Of a DNA stretch of 41,837 nucleotides, positions 22,285 to 29,744 are shown piece by piece. Every line of letters begins with the position of its first letter. The first letter of the stretch is position 1. The translations under genes and the position numbers were made by a program. Origin of the DNA: a virus. The notes below the pieces were generated by a model. The model was not told the DNA's origin and searched no databases. It saw only the letters and a list, made by a program, of their open reading frames with translations. The stretch lies in the IMG/VR virus record IMGVR_UViG_3300003690_003729, positions 1 through 41,837 of that record; one strand, 5' to 3'.

Positions 22285-23457
22285 TTAGGCGTTGATGCGG
22301 TCGGCAAAATCGACCAGATAGCGGTCGGTAATGCGCTGCTGAAGCATGAGGTTTTCTAGCGGGGGCACCGGCGTGTAGTCGTAGTCGATGTAGAGCTTGC
22401 CGCTCTTCAGCACTTCCTTACTGTTCAGCTCGGGGTCGAACCAGGCTTCACCGCCCAGGATGTAGCCTTTGCGGGTGAGCTCGCGGAACTTGGCGTTGAT
22501 GCCTTCGATAATGTCGCGCACCAGGCTGGGGTGCATCGGCTTATCCACTGCCCACAAATGCGCTTCGGCGATGGTGTCGGCCAGCACCTGGGCGGTGCGG
22601 GTGTAGGATTCAAACGCGAACAGCGGGTCTTCAGTGCAGGTGCGGGAGCCCCAGAAACGGAAGCCGCTTTTGTTAATGAGCGTGGTGACCTCGGCGGCAT
22701 TGAGGTAACCGGCATCAGTGGCGGGGTCTTGGAGATCCCAAAACACATCGTGGGTAATGCCGGTGACGCTATTCACTGGCATGTTCGAGAGGGTTTTGTG
22801 CCAGCCGATTTCGTTATCCAGCCGGGCGCGGTGGCCAAGCGCCTTGGCGACGGCGGAGAGCGGGCGGCTTTCCTGGGCGTTAACGTCGAAGTTTTGGAAG
22901 TTGGGCCAGATCACCATGGCTTCACGTTCGCCGAAGTTCTCCCGGTACATCACCGCTTCTTCTTTGGTTTCACAGCCGTGGGCGGCGACATAAGCGAAGG
23001 CGCGCAGCTTGATGGCCACGCTGATCAGGGCGGTGGCGACGTTTTCGTTATCCAGTTCCGGCACGCCGAGGATGCGCGGTTTCACACCAAAGCGCTGCTC
23101 GGCGGCTAGCAGTGCTTGGATGCCGGTCTTTTGCCTGGTGGGGGTCACGCTGCCAATCACGTTGGCGGTGGTTTCTCCTTCGTCTTGGCCTTCAGCTACG
23201 CGCACGACCACACATAGGGCGCGGGTTTCTTCGACAATAGCGCGTAGCGAGCGGGCCAGGGTGCCGGTGGTACCGGCCGCGCCAATGGCGCTGTAAATAT
23301 CGGTGACCAGCACCGGGGTATCGAGGGGGAAGCGTTCGGCGTCTGCCTCCGGGCCAGTGGCCACCAGCCCGATAACGGCGGTGGCCACGGTGCGAATGGG
23401 GCGAGTGCCTTCGTTGATTTCGACGACGCGGACGCCGTGATGGTAATCCTGGGCCAT
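22285..23457 (-). CDS. FI: Major tail sheath protein gpFI
   Basis: A 390-residue contractile sheath protein. Start MAQDYHHGVRVVEINEG is chosen because AGGAGA lies seven bases upstream; the open frame extends 71 codons into the promoter. Typical blocks are TDIYSAIGAAGTTGTLARSL, NVIGSVTPTRQKTGIQALL, LSNMPVNSVTGITHDV and FWGSRTCTEDPLFAF. P2 FI is 396 residues. It heads the FI-to-D operon, behind a late promoter at 23504-23566. Confidence 0.96.
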   Translation of the reverse strand: MAQDYHHGVRVVEINEGTRPIRTVATAVIGLVATGPEADAERFPLDTPVLVTDIYSAIGAAGTTGTLARSLRAIVEETRALCVVVRVAEGQDEGETTANVIGSVTPTRQKTGIQALLAAEQRFGVKPRILGVPELDNENVATALISVAIKLRAFAYVAAHGCETKEEAVMYRENFGEREAMVIWPNFQNFDVNAQESRPLSAVAKALGHRARLDNEIGWHKTLSNMPVNSVTGITHDVFWDLQDPATDAGYLNAAEVTTLINKSGFRFWGSRTCTEDPLFAFESYTRTAQVLADTIAEAHLWAVDKPMHPSLVRDIIEGINAKFRELTRKGYILGGEAWFDPELNSKEVLKSGKLYIDYDYTPVPPLENLMLQQRITDRYLVDFADRINA

Positions 23458-23503
23458 GCTTGTCTCCTGCGCAGGTTCAAGCGGGGTTCTGTTGAGGTGT
23501 GCT

Positions 23504-23566
23504 GCTATGGTGGGCAGGCTTCGCGGGGGAGGGTAGTGGTGGGCGTTGTGCCAGAGGTGGGGGACA
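23504..23566 (-). promoter_or_regulatory. Late promoter of the FI operon
   Basis: Dyad element TGT-N14-ACA (23547-23566) sits in TTGTGCC...GGGGACA. The -10-like CATAGC (minus, 23504-23509) lies 50 bp from the dyad centre. A block of about 23 bp beside the dyad (GGGTAGTGGTGGGCGTTGTG and on) is nearly identical to that upstream of V at 31244-31267. Probably the Ogr target. Confidence 0.65.
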
Positions 23567-23588
23567 GAAGGCGGTGAAGAGCAGACAT

Positions 23589-23616
23589 AAAAAAAGCCCG
23601 CCGAGGCGGGCTTATG
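23589..23616 (-). terminator. Leftward intrinsic terminator
   Basis: AAGCCCGC/GCGGGCTT stem (23594-23601 with 23606-23613), loop CGAG, followed on the minus strand by seven Ts. It must close a leftward transcript starting right of it. That fits the small ORF at 23627-23722 and not FI, which starts further left. Confidence 0.85.
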
Positions 23617-23626
23617 TGGAGCTGGC

Positions 23627-23722
23627 TTACAAAAGAGTCCAGTAAGGCCAGAGCAGAAATGCCATATCAATCAGCTTTGATGTTACTTCTAGCATCAACA
23701 AACTGAGATCCAAATACCTCAT
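23627..23722 (-). CDS. Hydrophobic 31-residue peptide, candidate type I toxin
   Basis: A short reading frame with a textbook ribosome site: AAGGAG six bases before ATG (23720-23722). The peptide is 31 residues, starts MRYLDLSLLMLEVTSKLID and ends MAFLLWPYWTLL. It has only a few charges and is otherwise Leu/Met/aromatic-rich, long enough for one membrane helix, like TisB, ZorO or ShoB toxins. A small hairpin (ATCGC-GAAT-GCGAT, 23735-23748) lies just upstream of the ribosome site, and a T-run terminator lies 14 bp after the stop. A divergent small-RNA unit sits in its presumed leader. I do not recognise the peptide family. Confidence 0.6.
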   Translation of the reverse strand: MRYLDLSLLMLEVTSKLIDMAFLLWPYWTLL

Positions 23723-23800
23723 ACACTGCTCCTTATCGCATTCGCGATTGCAGCGAGGCTAAGCAGAATCTTCAACTGATACTTGAATAAAGCATCATTT

Positions 23801-23828
23801 TTGATATCTTGGACTTGAGAGATATAAA
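23801..23828 (+). promoter_or_regulatory. Strong sigma70-like promoter for antisense RNA
   Basis: TTGATA (23801-23806, 5 of 6 to consensus), 16-bp spacer, TATAAA (23823-23828, 5 of 6). It points right into a 55-nt unit ended by a terminator, with no start codon. It is one of the best constitutive promoter matches in the window. Confidence 0.65.
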
Positions 23829-23834
23829 ATCCTT

Positions 23835-23891
23835 GGCCTAGCCTCTGGTTTTATCGGAACGAAAGCCCTGGTCCCACAACCAGGGTTTTTT
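23835..23891 (+). ncRNA. Candidate antisense antitoxin RNA
   Basis: Predicted transcript of about 55 nt from the promoter at 23801-23828 to an intrinsic terminator (GAAAGCCCTGG 23861-23871, paired to CCAGGG 23880-23885 and the following T-run/TTTC). It is fully complementary to the presumed 5' leader of the leftward hydrophobic-peptide mRNA, about 110 bp upstream of its start codon. The layout resembles IstR-1/TisB. No protein is encoded in it. Confidence 0.5.
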
Positions 23892-23898
23892 CGTTTGC

Positions 23899-23958
23899 CT
23901 GTACAACGTGTACAGACTAGAACAGATACTATATATAGGACAATGGAAAATCAATTCA
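23899..23958 (-). promoter_or_regulatory. Leftward promoter and TGTACA palindrome for the peptide unit
   Basis: On the minus strand TTGAAT (-35, 23953-23958), 16-bp spacer, TATATA (-10, 23931-23936) predict a start near 23924. Just inside the transcript is the perfect palindrome CTGTACA-ACG-TGTACAG (23899-23915). It is one base too long for the LexA consensus (CTGT-N9-ACAG rather than N8). The promoter is a by-eye call; the palindrome is certain. Confidence 0.45.
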
Positions 23959-24155
23959 AGCATATGTGGTATTTTTCATCCACAGGATATTGACTGATAA
24001 GCCCCCGCACTGCCCCTGAAAGTAAAAAACCGTCTCTATTGATTAGCAAACAAAAGCTTGATTCTTCCTGAGTTTAAAAAAAAGCAATAAACTACAGTCA
24101 GGACGCTTGTTTTGATATTTCAGATTTCTTAGCCAAACCAATAAAATATGAGGCC

Positions 24156-24230
24156 ATGTTTTTATTTATAGCCTTTCTTGGTTTGGCGATACTGTTTCTA
24201 TGGCCTGTTAAATTAGTTTTTGTCATATGA
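24156..24230 (+). CDS. Possible 24-residue membrane peptide
   Basis: A very hydrophobic frame (MFLFIAFLGLAILFLWPVKL and four more residues) in an AT-rich gap. The frame is open upstream for 24 codons without an ATG (SDFLAKPIKYEA). GAGG lies only two bases before the ATG, so initiation is doubtful. A 69-codon frame on the opposite strand (24098-24307, AAGGT before its ATG) is an alternative reading. Either may be a relic. The rest of 23959-24375 shows no other feature I can support. Confidence 0.25.
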   Translation: MFLFIAFLGLAILFLWPVKLVFVI

Positions 24231-24375
24231 AGCGTTCTATCGGCAAGCGATGAGCTATTCATTGTTGTCGGCTTGCTGCATGTGCCCGAAATATATTGAC
24301 TAACCATAATTTACCTTTAAGGTTTCCCGGCAAACTAAACCTCAAAACTAAAAAACGATGTCGCAAGGGGAACAC

Positions 24376-24993
24376 ATGAAGTGCTTGAAAATTATCGGGT
24401 TATTGGCTGGTTTAGCTCTGTTGCACGGCTGTGCTGCTGTACCTGAGTCTCATAAGCTGGCTTATGAACCGCAACCAGACGTTACCCCTGTTGAGGGTGC
24501 TTCGCAGGTCGCGGTCAATGTTGTGGTTGAGGATGCGCGTGAAGATCAGCGCCGTATCAGTCATAAACGACACAGCTGGGGCTTTCCGATGGCATCGATT
24601 CATAGTGAGGAGCCAGTAGAAGAAGCCGTGAAAGCTGCCATCGAGCAGGAGTTGTTAGCCAGAGGGTTTGGGTTAGACGGTGATGCTTCTGTCATTATTC
24701 AAGGCGATATCACCGAGCTGTACTCGAACTTACACCTGATAGACACCTTCTTTACAGGCAAGGCGGTAGGTAAGTCTACGATTCAGCTAGAGGTGATGTC
24801 AGAAGCCGATGAGGTGCTGTTCAGCAGAGAAATATCCGTTGCCCCTGAACATAAAGGCCTGATGTACCAGTCTGCGTCTAACCTAGCCAGGCCAGTAGAA
24901 TTGGCGATTGAAGAAACGCTTGATGAGCTGTTTGATGATCCGCTGTTTATGGATGCTTTGTTGAGCGATAGCCACGCCAGTAGCGTTAGGTAA
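24376..24993 (+). CDS. YajG-like lipoprotein (lysogenic-conversion candidate)
   Basis: A 205-residue lipoprotein. Start MKCLKIIGLLAGLALLHGCA has a signal peptide and lipobox LLHG-C (Cys19). Ribosome site AGGGGAA precedes this ATG, so the six upstream codons are left out. The body (VAVNVVVEDAREDQRRIS...EEAVKAAIEQELLARGFGL...VIIQGDITELY) matches the pattern of YajG-family envelope lipoproteins. It is on the plus strand among leftward late genes and bounded by a terminator, so it is a moron probably expressed from the lysogen and changing the host outer membrane. Confidence 0.75.
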   Translation: MKCLKIIGLLAGLALLHGCAAVPESHKLAYEPQPDVTPVEGASQVAVNVVVEDAREDQRRISHKRHSWGFPMASIHSEEPVEEAVKAAIEQELLARGFGLDGDASVIIQGDITELYSNLHLIDTFFTGKAVGKSTIQLEVMSEADEVLFSREISVAPEHKGLMYQSASNLARPVELAIEETLDELFDDPLFMDALLSDSHASSVR

Positions 24994-25016
24994 CGACAGT
25001 TCCAGCGCAGCAATGT

Positions 25017-25040
25017 GAAGCCCGCCAATTGGCGGGCTTC
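25017..25040. terminator. Bidirectional terminator
   Basis: Perfect 24-bp palindrome, GAAGCCCGCCAATT and its complement, between the convergent lipoprotein gene and the last tail-fibre gene. It would end both transcripts. Confidence 0.85.
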
Positions 25041-25059
25041 ATTCGTTCTGGCTAGAGGC

Positions 25060-25542
25060 TCATACTTCCGGCGGCCGGTAACGGTTGAGCTGTTCGATGG
25101 CTTGCTGGGCCGCCTCCTCTGCGGCTTCGATGGTGTCGGCGCGTTGCACCGCTGCTTTACCACCCAGGCGCAAGTTGCGGATATCGCGCAGGGCGGTTTC
25201 CCATTGCTCGGCGGTGGCGACGATCTCTTGGGCGGCAGCTTCGGCGCTGACCTCAAACATGGCCATGTGGTCGCTGACGCTGGAAGGGATGGCCGTTTCA
25301 TCCTTGCCGCCTGCTAACCACTCGCTGGCTTCCTGCTTGGCCAGCAGGTACTCCTGATCGATATAGCTACCGGGGCTGACGAAGGCGGCGCGAGCACGGC
25401 CTGCGGCATTATCAATGTCGATACCAAGCTGGCCATGCGCGGCATTCATTACAACTTCTAACGGCACGCCTTTTTCCAAAAGATCGACAGATAGGAAGTC
25501 TGAATAAATGACTTCATTGTGTTTGAGCTGCTTAATCTTCAT
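25060..25542 (-). CDS. Tail-fibre-associated protein, likely assembly factor
   Basis: A 160-residue protein at the end of the fibre cluster. It starts MKIKQLKHNEVIYSDFLSVD and has a long helical C-terminal half (EQWETALRDIRNLRLGGKAA... AQQAIEQLNRYRPPEV), a shape common in tail-fibre assembly chaperones encoded after the fibre gene. No clear family motif is seen; the call rests mainly on position. Confidence 0.5.
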   Translation of the reverse strand: MKIKQLKHNEVIYSDFLSVDLLEKGVPLEVVMNAAHGQLGIDIDNAAGRARAAFVSPGSYIDQEYLLAKQEASEWLAGGKDETAIPSSVSDHMAMFEVSAEAAAQEIVATAEQWETALRDIRNLRLGGKAAVQRADTIEAAEEAAQQAIEQLNRYRPPEV

Positions 25543-25554
25543 GTTAGCCCCTTA

Positions 25555-26403
25555 TTACAGTAGGTTAGAGGTGATATTGGCGTGATTGACGCGAACAGCA
25601 TCCGCCCAAGAAGCAAAACCGATAAGCTCGACACTGGTGCCGTATAGCTCATAAGGCACCGCTTCCTCGCCATTCTGGTCGACAAGATAGCGAAGGCCTG
25701 TGTAAGCGCTCCCCGAAACGTCCCCTTTAGTGGTAGTGACCGCACGCATACGTAGATCACAGGTGCCAAAGGAGCCTCCGTCATGCTGGTGCATGAAGGG
25801 ACCGTGATTAACTTCAATAATCGAGTGTTGCAGTAAAACCATCCCGTGTGCGCTTTGGCTGGAAACAAGGCTTCCTGAGTAAGCGCGCATGGCTGGCGAG
25901 GAACCGTCTTCAACGAAGAGCGTCTTGAAGGTAACTCCCGCAGCAACCAGATAACCTCTCAACCCCATCGCAAACGAGGTTGAATAAGTAAAGGTTGCGC
26001 CGCTACTACTCTCTGCAAGATACGGCATGCCTCGAATAGCGTAGTCCGCCTTCTCCGACGTATTGCCTATCAACGTTATTACTTTGCCTGCGATACTGGC
26101 ATCTCGATCCAGTACATGCTCACCCTTTGACAGCCGAATAACGCCTAGAAATGAGTCAGGAACCGCAGCACACGCGCCGCTAATCGTTCGCTTGGCGTTC
26201 GCCCAAGACACGCCACTATTGCCATCATCCCCATTGATTGCGTCAACATAGAGCTGACGAGACGTTGAGGATTTAAGAAACTCATCAACGGCTGTCGTCG
26301 CTTTATCAACCTTCTGATCAATGCCACTCATCTTGTTAGCGACTTCACTGGTCAGGTTATTGGCCGCGTTAACCAGCGCGGTGATTTGGGTTTCTAGGCT
26401 CAT
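25555..26403 (-). CDS. Tail fibre/tip protein with beta-helix-like body
   Basis: A 282-residue protein. The N-terminal 50 residues are a coiled-coil stalk (ALVNAANNLTSEVANKMSG). A body follows that starts RQLYVDAINGDDGNSGVSWA, a motif that often begins right-handed beta-helix/pectate-lyase-like fibre domains. It is probably the distal receptor-binding part. ATGA overlap with the previous fibre gene (26400-26403). There is no intramolecular chaperone. Confidence 0.6.
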   Translation of the reverse strand: MSLETQITALVNAANNLTSEVANKMSGIDQKVDKATTAVDEFLKSSTSRQLYVDAINGDDGNSGVSWANAKRTISGACAAVPDSFLGVIRLSKGEHVLDRDASIAGKVITLIGNTSEKADYAIRGMPYLAESSSGATFTYSTSFAMGLRGYLVAAGVTFKTLFVEDGSSPAMRAYSGSLVSSQSAHGMVLLQHSIIEVNHGPFMHQHDGGSFGTCDLRMRAVTTTKGDVSGSAYTGLRYLVDQNGEEAVPYELYGTSVELIGFASWADAVRVNHANITSNLL

Positions 26404-26774
26404 GTGGCCTCCTGTTCGTTGGTGGTGCTGTTTTGGATATTGGCGGCGCCTTGGGTGAAGGCGTCGGTTAAGGCGGTGAGGGCTTCGCCGAACTGGGTTT
26501 CGATTTCACCGACCTGGGCCTTGGTGGCTTTCTTGGCCAGCTCTTCAGTGATGGTGGTAGCGAAGTTGGGGTTATTGCCCAGGGCTTCGGCGAGCTCGGC
26601 GAGGGTGTCCAGGGTTTCCGGCGCGCTACCGGCCAGGGCACTGAAGCGCTGGTCGATCTGCTCGATGGTGGGCACGTCTGCCTTATTCGCCTTGTTGCGC
26701 AGCTTGCCGTCGATTACCCCCAGGGTGTGGGTGACGGCTTGGCGCAGGGCGATGAGGTTTTTATCAAAGCTCAT
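26400..26774 (-). CDS. Tail fibre shaft protein
   Basis: A 124-residue protein with the repeat ALAGSAPETLDTLAELAEALG then NNPNFATTITEEL, the classic phage tail-fibre shaft motif, and helical ends. It is linked by ATGA to its neighbours, suggesting that the P2 H gene has been split into several small fibre proteins in this phage. Confidence 0.75.
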   Translation of the reverse strand: MSFDKNLIALRQAVTHTLGVIDGKLRNKANKADVPTIEQIDQRFSALAGSAPETLDTLAELAEALGNNPNFATTITEELAKKATKAQVGEIETQFGEALTALTDAFTQGAANIQNSTTNEQEAT

Positions 26775-27025
26775 GGGGTGGCGTCCTCCTGGGCGGCGAT
26801 CATGCCGCCGTGGTAGCTAATGGCGTCGGTGAGCGCGGCCATCATGCTGTCGATTCGATGAGTGGCTTTGCTGGCCTCTGCGACTTGGGCAAGGGTTTCA
26901 GGCGATAGCGTGCCGGGCGGCCCTTGGGTGCCGTGGCTAATGACTTGAAAGCGCGGCGGTGCGGGTAGGTGCACCGTGACCGAGCGCGCAGGCATTTGAA
27001 CGGTGAGGCGAGTGGCGTTAGTCAT
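26771..27025 (-). CDS. Small fibre-cluster protein
   Basis: An 84-residue protein: strands at the N-terminus (RLTVQMPARSVTVHLPAPP), a short GTQGPPGTL collagen-like stretch, then a helix. The collagen-like Gly-X-Y and location suggest a fibre linker. Overlaps both neighbours. Confidence 0.55.
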   Translation of the reverse strand: MTNATRLTVQMPARSVTVHLPAPPRFQVISHGTQGPPGTLSPETLAQVAEASKATHRIDSMMAALTDAISYHGGMIAAQEDATP

Positions 27026-27377
27026 GAACTACCCCCGGCGTTAGCTGAAAGTGGCCACGCAGTAGGCTGTACACATCGCCGGACGGGAACGTGATGCGCA
27101 GCTCGTAACGGGCGCCCGACCACTCCGGCGATACGGCGCCCGCTGTTTGCTCAGGGCGGATATGCACGTTGATGCCGCCTTCGCTGGGTACCAGCTCGAT
27201 ACCGTTGCCGGTTTCACAGTTAAGCAGCGGTGCGCCTTGAGTCGTGGCCACCACGAACGTGGCTTCGCAACCGGTGAGATCCACCGGGGTCGCGGCCGCG
27301 TCTTCACTGGCCCACGCCGCGCTAAAGCGGTAGGTGGTACCGGCCACCATGCTGATCGTGGGGGCCTGGGTACTCAT
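27018..27377 (-). CDS. Beta-rich baseplate/fibre-cluster protein
   Basis: A 119-residue protein, mostly strands (YRFSAAWASEDAAATPVDLTGCEATFVVA, YELRITFPSGDVYSLLRGHFQL). Its pattern of DLTG-C-A...G...LT...I...SGxY-L recalls BppU-like N-terminal domains of baseplate upper proteins, so it may connect fibres to the baseplate. Confidence in that comparison is moderate. Confidence 0.55.
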   Translation of the reverse strand: MSTQAPTISMVAGTTYRFSAAWASEDAAATPVDLTGCEATFVVATTQGAPLLNCETGNGIELVPSEGGINVHIRPEQTAGAVSPEWSGARYELRITFPSGDVYSLLRGHFQLTPGVVHD

Positions 27378-27901
27378 GCGCGTTTCTCTAACTCATGCAC
27401 GCGATAGAGCAGATTGACCTGGCGTGCCATGTTCTCAACGATGGCCGCCGCATTGGCGGTGTACTGCTCGCCCCAGGCGGCCAGCGAGAGGTTCGCGCCG
27501 GTGCCTTCCACGGTGACGGATTCGGCGGGCAGGGCGTCCAAGCGTAAGTCGAACGCAAGCAGCAGCGGTACCGCGTTGGAGATGTAGGCTAGCGGCTGGG
27601 AGTCAGACCAGACCGCTAGCAGCGTGCCGTCTTCAAGAAAGAACCCCACTTCATGCACCCAAAACTCGGGGCCATCGCCATCCACTACGCCGGTGAGGTG
27701 AATTTGGTGGGGACTGACGCGTTGGCCATCGGCAATGCTGACGCGCCTGCGTTCGTTAACCAGCCCGAATTCGTTCTTGCTGGGATTGCGGGCGTTGTCA
27801 CCGATGGCGATATGCGTAATACGTGCGGCTAGGCCATCGCTCTCGGCATTGAATACGGCGGCGAGGCCCGCCGTGGTAATAACGGGTACAAGAGCTGTCA
27901 T
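27374..27901 (-). CDS. Tail-collar fibre protein (P2 gpH N-terminal type)
   Basis: A 175-residue protein beginning MTALVPVITTAGLAAVFNA, the DUF3751 tail-collar domain of P2 gpH (ITHIAIGDNARNPS, VHEVGFFLEDGTLLAVWSDS, LLLAFDLRLDALPAESVTVEG). Only this collar domain plus a short helix is present; P2 H has 669 residues, so the rest of the fibre is provided by the following small genes. I start it at 27901 because of ATGA overlap with gpI; the longer frame upstream is a shadow of the gpI repeats. Confidence 0.85.
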   Translation of the reverse strand: MTALVPVITTAGLAAVFNAESDGLAARITHIAIGDNARNPSKNEFGLVNERRRVSIADGQRVSPHQIHLTGVVDGDGPEFWVHEVGFFLEDGTLLAVWSDSQPLAYISNAVPLLLAFDLRLDALPAESVTVEGTGANLSLAAWGEQYTANAAAIVENMARQVNLLYRVHELEKRA

Positions 27902-28848
27902 GTGGTGCTCTCCATGGTGTGATGAGTAACGGCAAATCCGCGGCAGGCACCGGCGACTAACAGCGAAGCCGCCGGGAGGTTGGCTTGGGCCACAGCATCG
28001 GGCAGGTCGGTATCGGGGGCGTTGGCCATGAGCCGACGCGTGACGGCCAGTCCGCGATAGGCACCGGCGACTAACAGCGAAGCCGCCGGTAGGTTGGCTT
28101 GGGCCACAGCATCGGGCAGGTCGGTATCGGGGGCGTTGGCCATGAGCCGACGAGTGACGGCAAGCCCACGGCAAGCACTGATAATGGCGAGCCATGCCGG
28201 TGCAAGCGTGGCGTCAGCCGTTACCTGTGCCGCGCGACGAGCTAGTCCACCGGCCTGATGCGTTGCGGTAACGGCCATGTCGGCGGCAATCTCAAGTGGT
28301 GGTTGGGTCGGGCGGGCATCGTTGCGGGCTAAACCGGCGGCATTCTGGGCGCTGGCCACGCCAATACGGCCAGGGCCGAAGTCAGCGGAAAGCGAAAAAT
28401 CGTAGTGGCTGCGCAGGTTCTTGGCGCTTTGAATGGCGTGGTGAATCTGCTGGTAAAACGTGCCGCTGAGCTGATCGGCTACTTCGCGGTTGTCGTTCAG
28501 GTGCAGGCGCGCACGGAAGGTGCCTGGCTTGGTAGTCGGTTGCTGTTCGAACCATTCGGTGAGCGTGACCTTGATGCCCATGGCGGCCAGGGCTTTTTCT
28601 ACCGCTAAGCGAGTGCCTTTGATGCGGTGGACAGCAAAGCTATCAGCGATAACGCGGCGCTTGGTGGTCTCTGGCCAATCGGCTTCCCATACGTCGACTG
28701 AAAACGCCCAGGCGAGGAACGGCAGCAGTTCCGCCGGGCAGGTGGCCGGGTTCCACAGCGTGCGCAGCGGTACCGGCAGGGCGAGCGGATGCGAGGCGGC
28801 AACGCGGGCTTCCAGTGGGCTACGGTTGGGCGGTAGCAGATGCATCAT
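27898..28848 (-). CDS. I: Tail protein gpI with a repeat extension
   Basis: A 316-residue P2 gpI-family baseplate protein. The first 170 residues match gpI (LPFLAWAFSVDVWEADWPE, RRVIADSFAVHRIKGTRLAVE, FRARLHLNDNREVA, NLRSHYDFSL). P2 gpI ends at about 176 residues. Here an extra 140 residues follow, with degenerate and then two nearly identical 38-residue repeats (RGLAVTRRLMANAPDTDLPD and on). The extension may be a fibre-contact or variable module. ATGA overlaps on both sides. Confidence 0.9.
   Translation of the reverse strand: MMHLLPPNRSPLEARVAASHPLALPVPLRTLWNPATCPAELLPFLAWAFSVDVWEADWPETTKRRVIADSFAVHRIKGTRLAVEKALAAMGIKVTLTEWFEQQPTTKPGTFRARLHLNDNREVADQLSGTFYQQIHHAIQSAKNLRSHYDFSLSADFGPGRIGVASAQNAAGLARNDARPTQPPLEIAADMAVTATHQAGGLARRAAQVTADATLAPAWLAIISACRGLAVTRRLMANAPDTDLPDAVAQANLPAASLLVAGAYRGLAVTRRLMANAPDTDLPDAVAQANLPAASLLVAGACRGFAVTHHTMESTT
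27921..28173 (-). repeat. 114-bp tandem repeats in gene I
   Basis: Units 27946-28059 and 28060-28173 are about 98% identical over their first 100 bp. A partial third copy lies at 27921-27945, and degenerate copies continue upstream in the protein. Each unit is 38 codons, so copy-number change keeps the frame. Confidence 0.85.
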
Positions 28849-29744
28849 GGTAGCCGCTCCGTGGCGATGTGAATCGCAGTGCAGCGGGGTGCTTGGTGGG
28901 GTTGGCTGCGTAAGTCCTGCCAGCTATGAAGGGTGACGTTTTCGACGCCTTGCACGGTGAGCGCGGCGCTAATGCCGGAGCGGGTCACCCAGGTGCCCAG
29001 CTTGTAGCGGGCGTCGGTGTAGGTGTTTAGCTCCCGGCGGGCTTCCTCGATCACCAGCTCGGCATCGGGGCCGGGGCGCAGGGTTAGCGTGGCGTTGATG
29101 GTGTAGTCGTTGCGCTCGGCGGGCTGCAGGGTGAGCCGGTCGGTCAGTGGCCGGTAAGGTTCCAGGTAGTCGCGCACGGTATCGAGCAGCGCAGGGGTGG
29201 CGATGCCGTCGTTCTTACGGGATAGCACGGTGAGTACCACATCCACCGGTTCGGGGCTTTCCACCGCGACATCGCGCACGTCGGGGTGGGCGGCCGCGGC
29301 GTGGAATTGATAGGCGCCGATGGGGCCAGCCACGGATAGCCCTTCGAAGGCGAGCTGAATACGTGCGCGAAAGTCCCGGTCGTGTTCATAGGTGGGCGGT
29401 ACCGGCGGCACGGCGTCGGGGTCGCCGGGGTCGAGCATGAGACGCTTGACTTGGAAATTAGCACCTAGCTGGTCGAGATCCCCACCGGCGGCGTAGGCCA
29501 GCATGACGGCGCGGGCGGCGTCATTGATGCGTTCGCGCAGCAGCAGTTCACGGTAGGCGTTTTCCTGCAGCAGCTTGGTAAGCGGTTCGCTTTCAAGGGC
29601 CAAGGTATCGGCCAGGGCTTCCCGTTCATCGCTGGGGGTGAGTTCCAGCAGGCGCGCTTTGCGCTCGCTAAGCAGCGCTTCAAAGTCTAGCGGCTCGATC
29701 ACATCCGGCGGGGTGATCTGTGAGAGGTCGATGGGCGTGCTCAT
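28845..29744 (-). CDS. J: Baseplate protein gpJ
   Basis: A 299-residue P2 gpJ baseplate wedge protein: LDFEALLSERKARLLELTP, the LLRERINDAARAVMLAYAAGGDLDQL block, RARIQLAFEGLSVAGPIGAY and the C-terminal GTWVTRSGISAALTVQGVENV. Coupled by ATGA overlap to W and I, in the standard V-W-J-I order. Confidence 0.95.
   Translation of the reverse strand: MSTPIDLSQITPPDVIEPLDFEALLSERKARLLELTPSDEREALADTLALESEPLTKLLQENAYRELLLRERINDAARAVMLAYAAGGDLDQLGANFQVKRLMLDPGDPDAVPPVPPTYEHDRDFRARIQLAFEGLSVAGPIGAYQFHAAAAHPDVRDVAVESPEPVDVVLTVLSRKNDGIATPALLDTVRDYLEPYRPLTDRLTLQPAERNDYTINATLTLRPGPDAELVIEEARRELNTYTDARYKLGTWVTRSGISAALTVQGVENVTLHSWQDLRSQPHQAPRCTAIHIATERLP

Noticed and set aside
27921-28173. CRISPR-like array
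   Set aside because: The 114-bp units are contiguous and coding with no spacers; they are protein repeats.
27902-28195. N-terminal extension of the H-type collar gene with two 38-codon repeats
   Set aside because: It is the out-of-frame reading of the gpI repeats; the collar domain and ATGA overlap place the true start at 27901.
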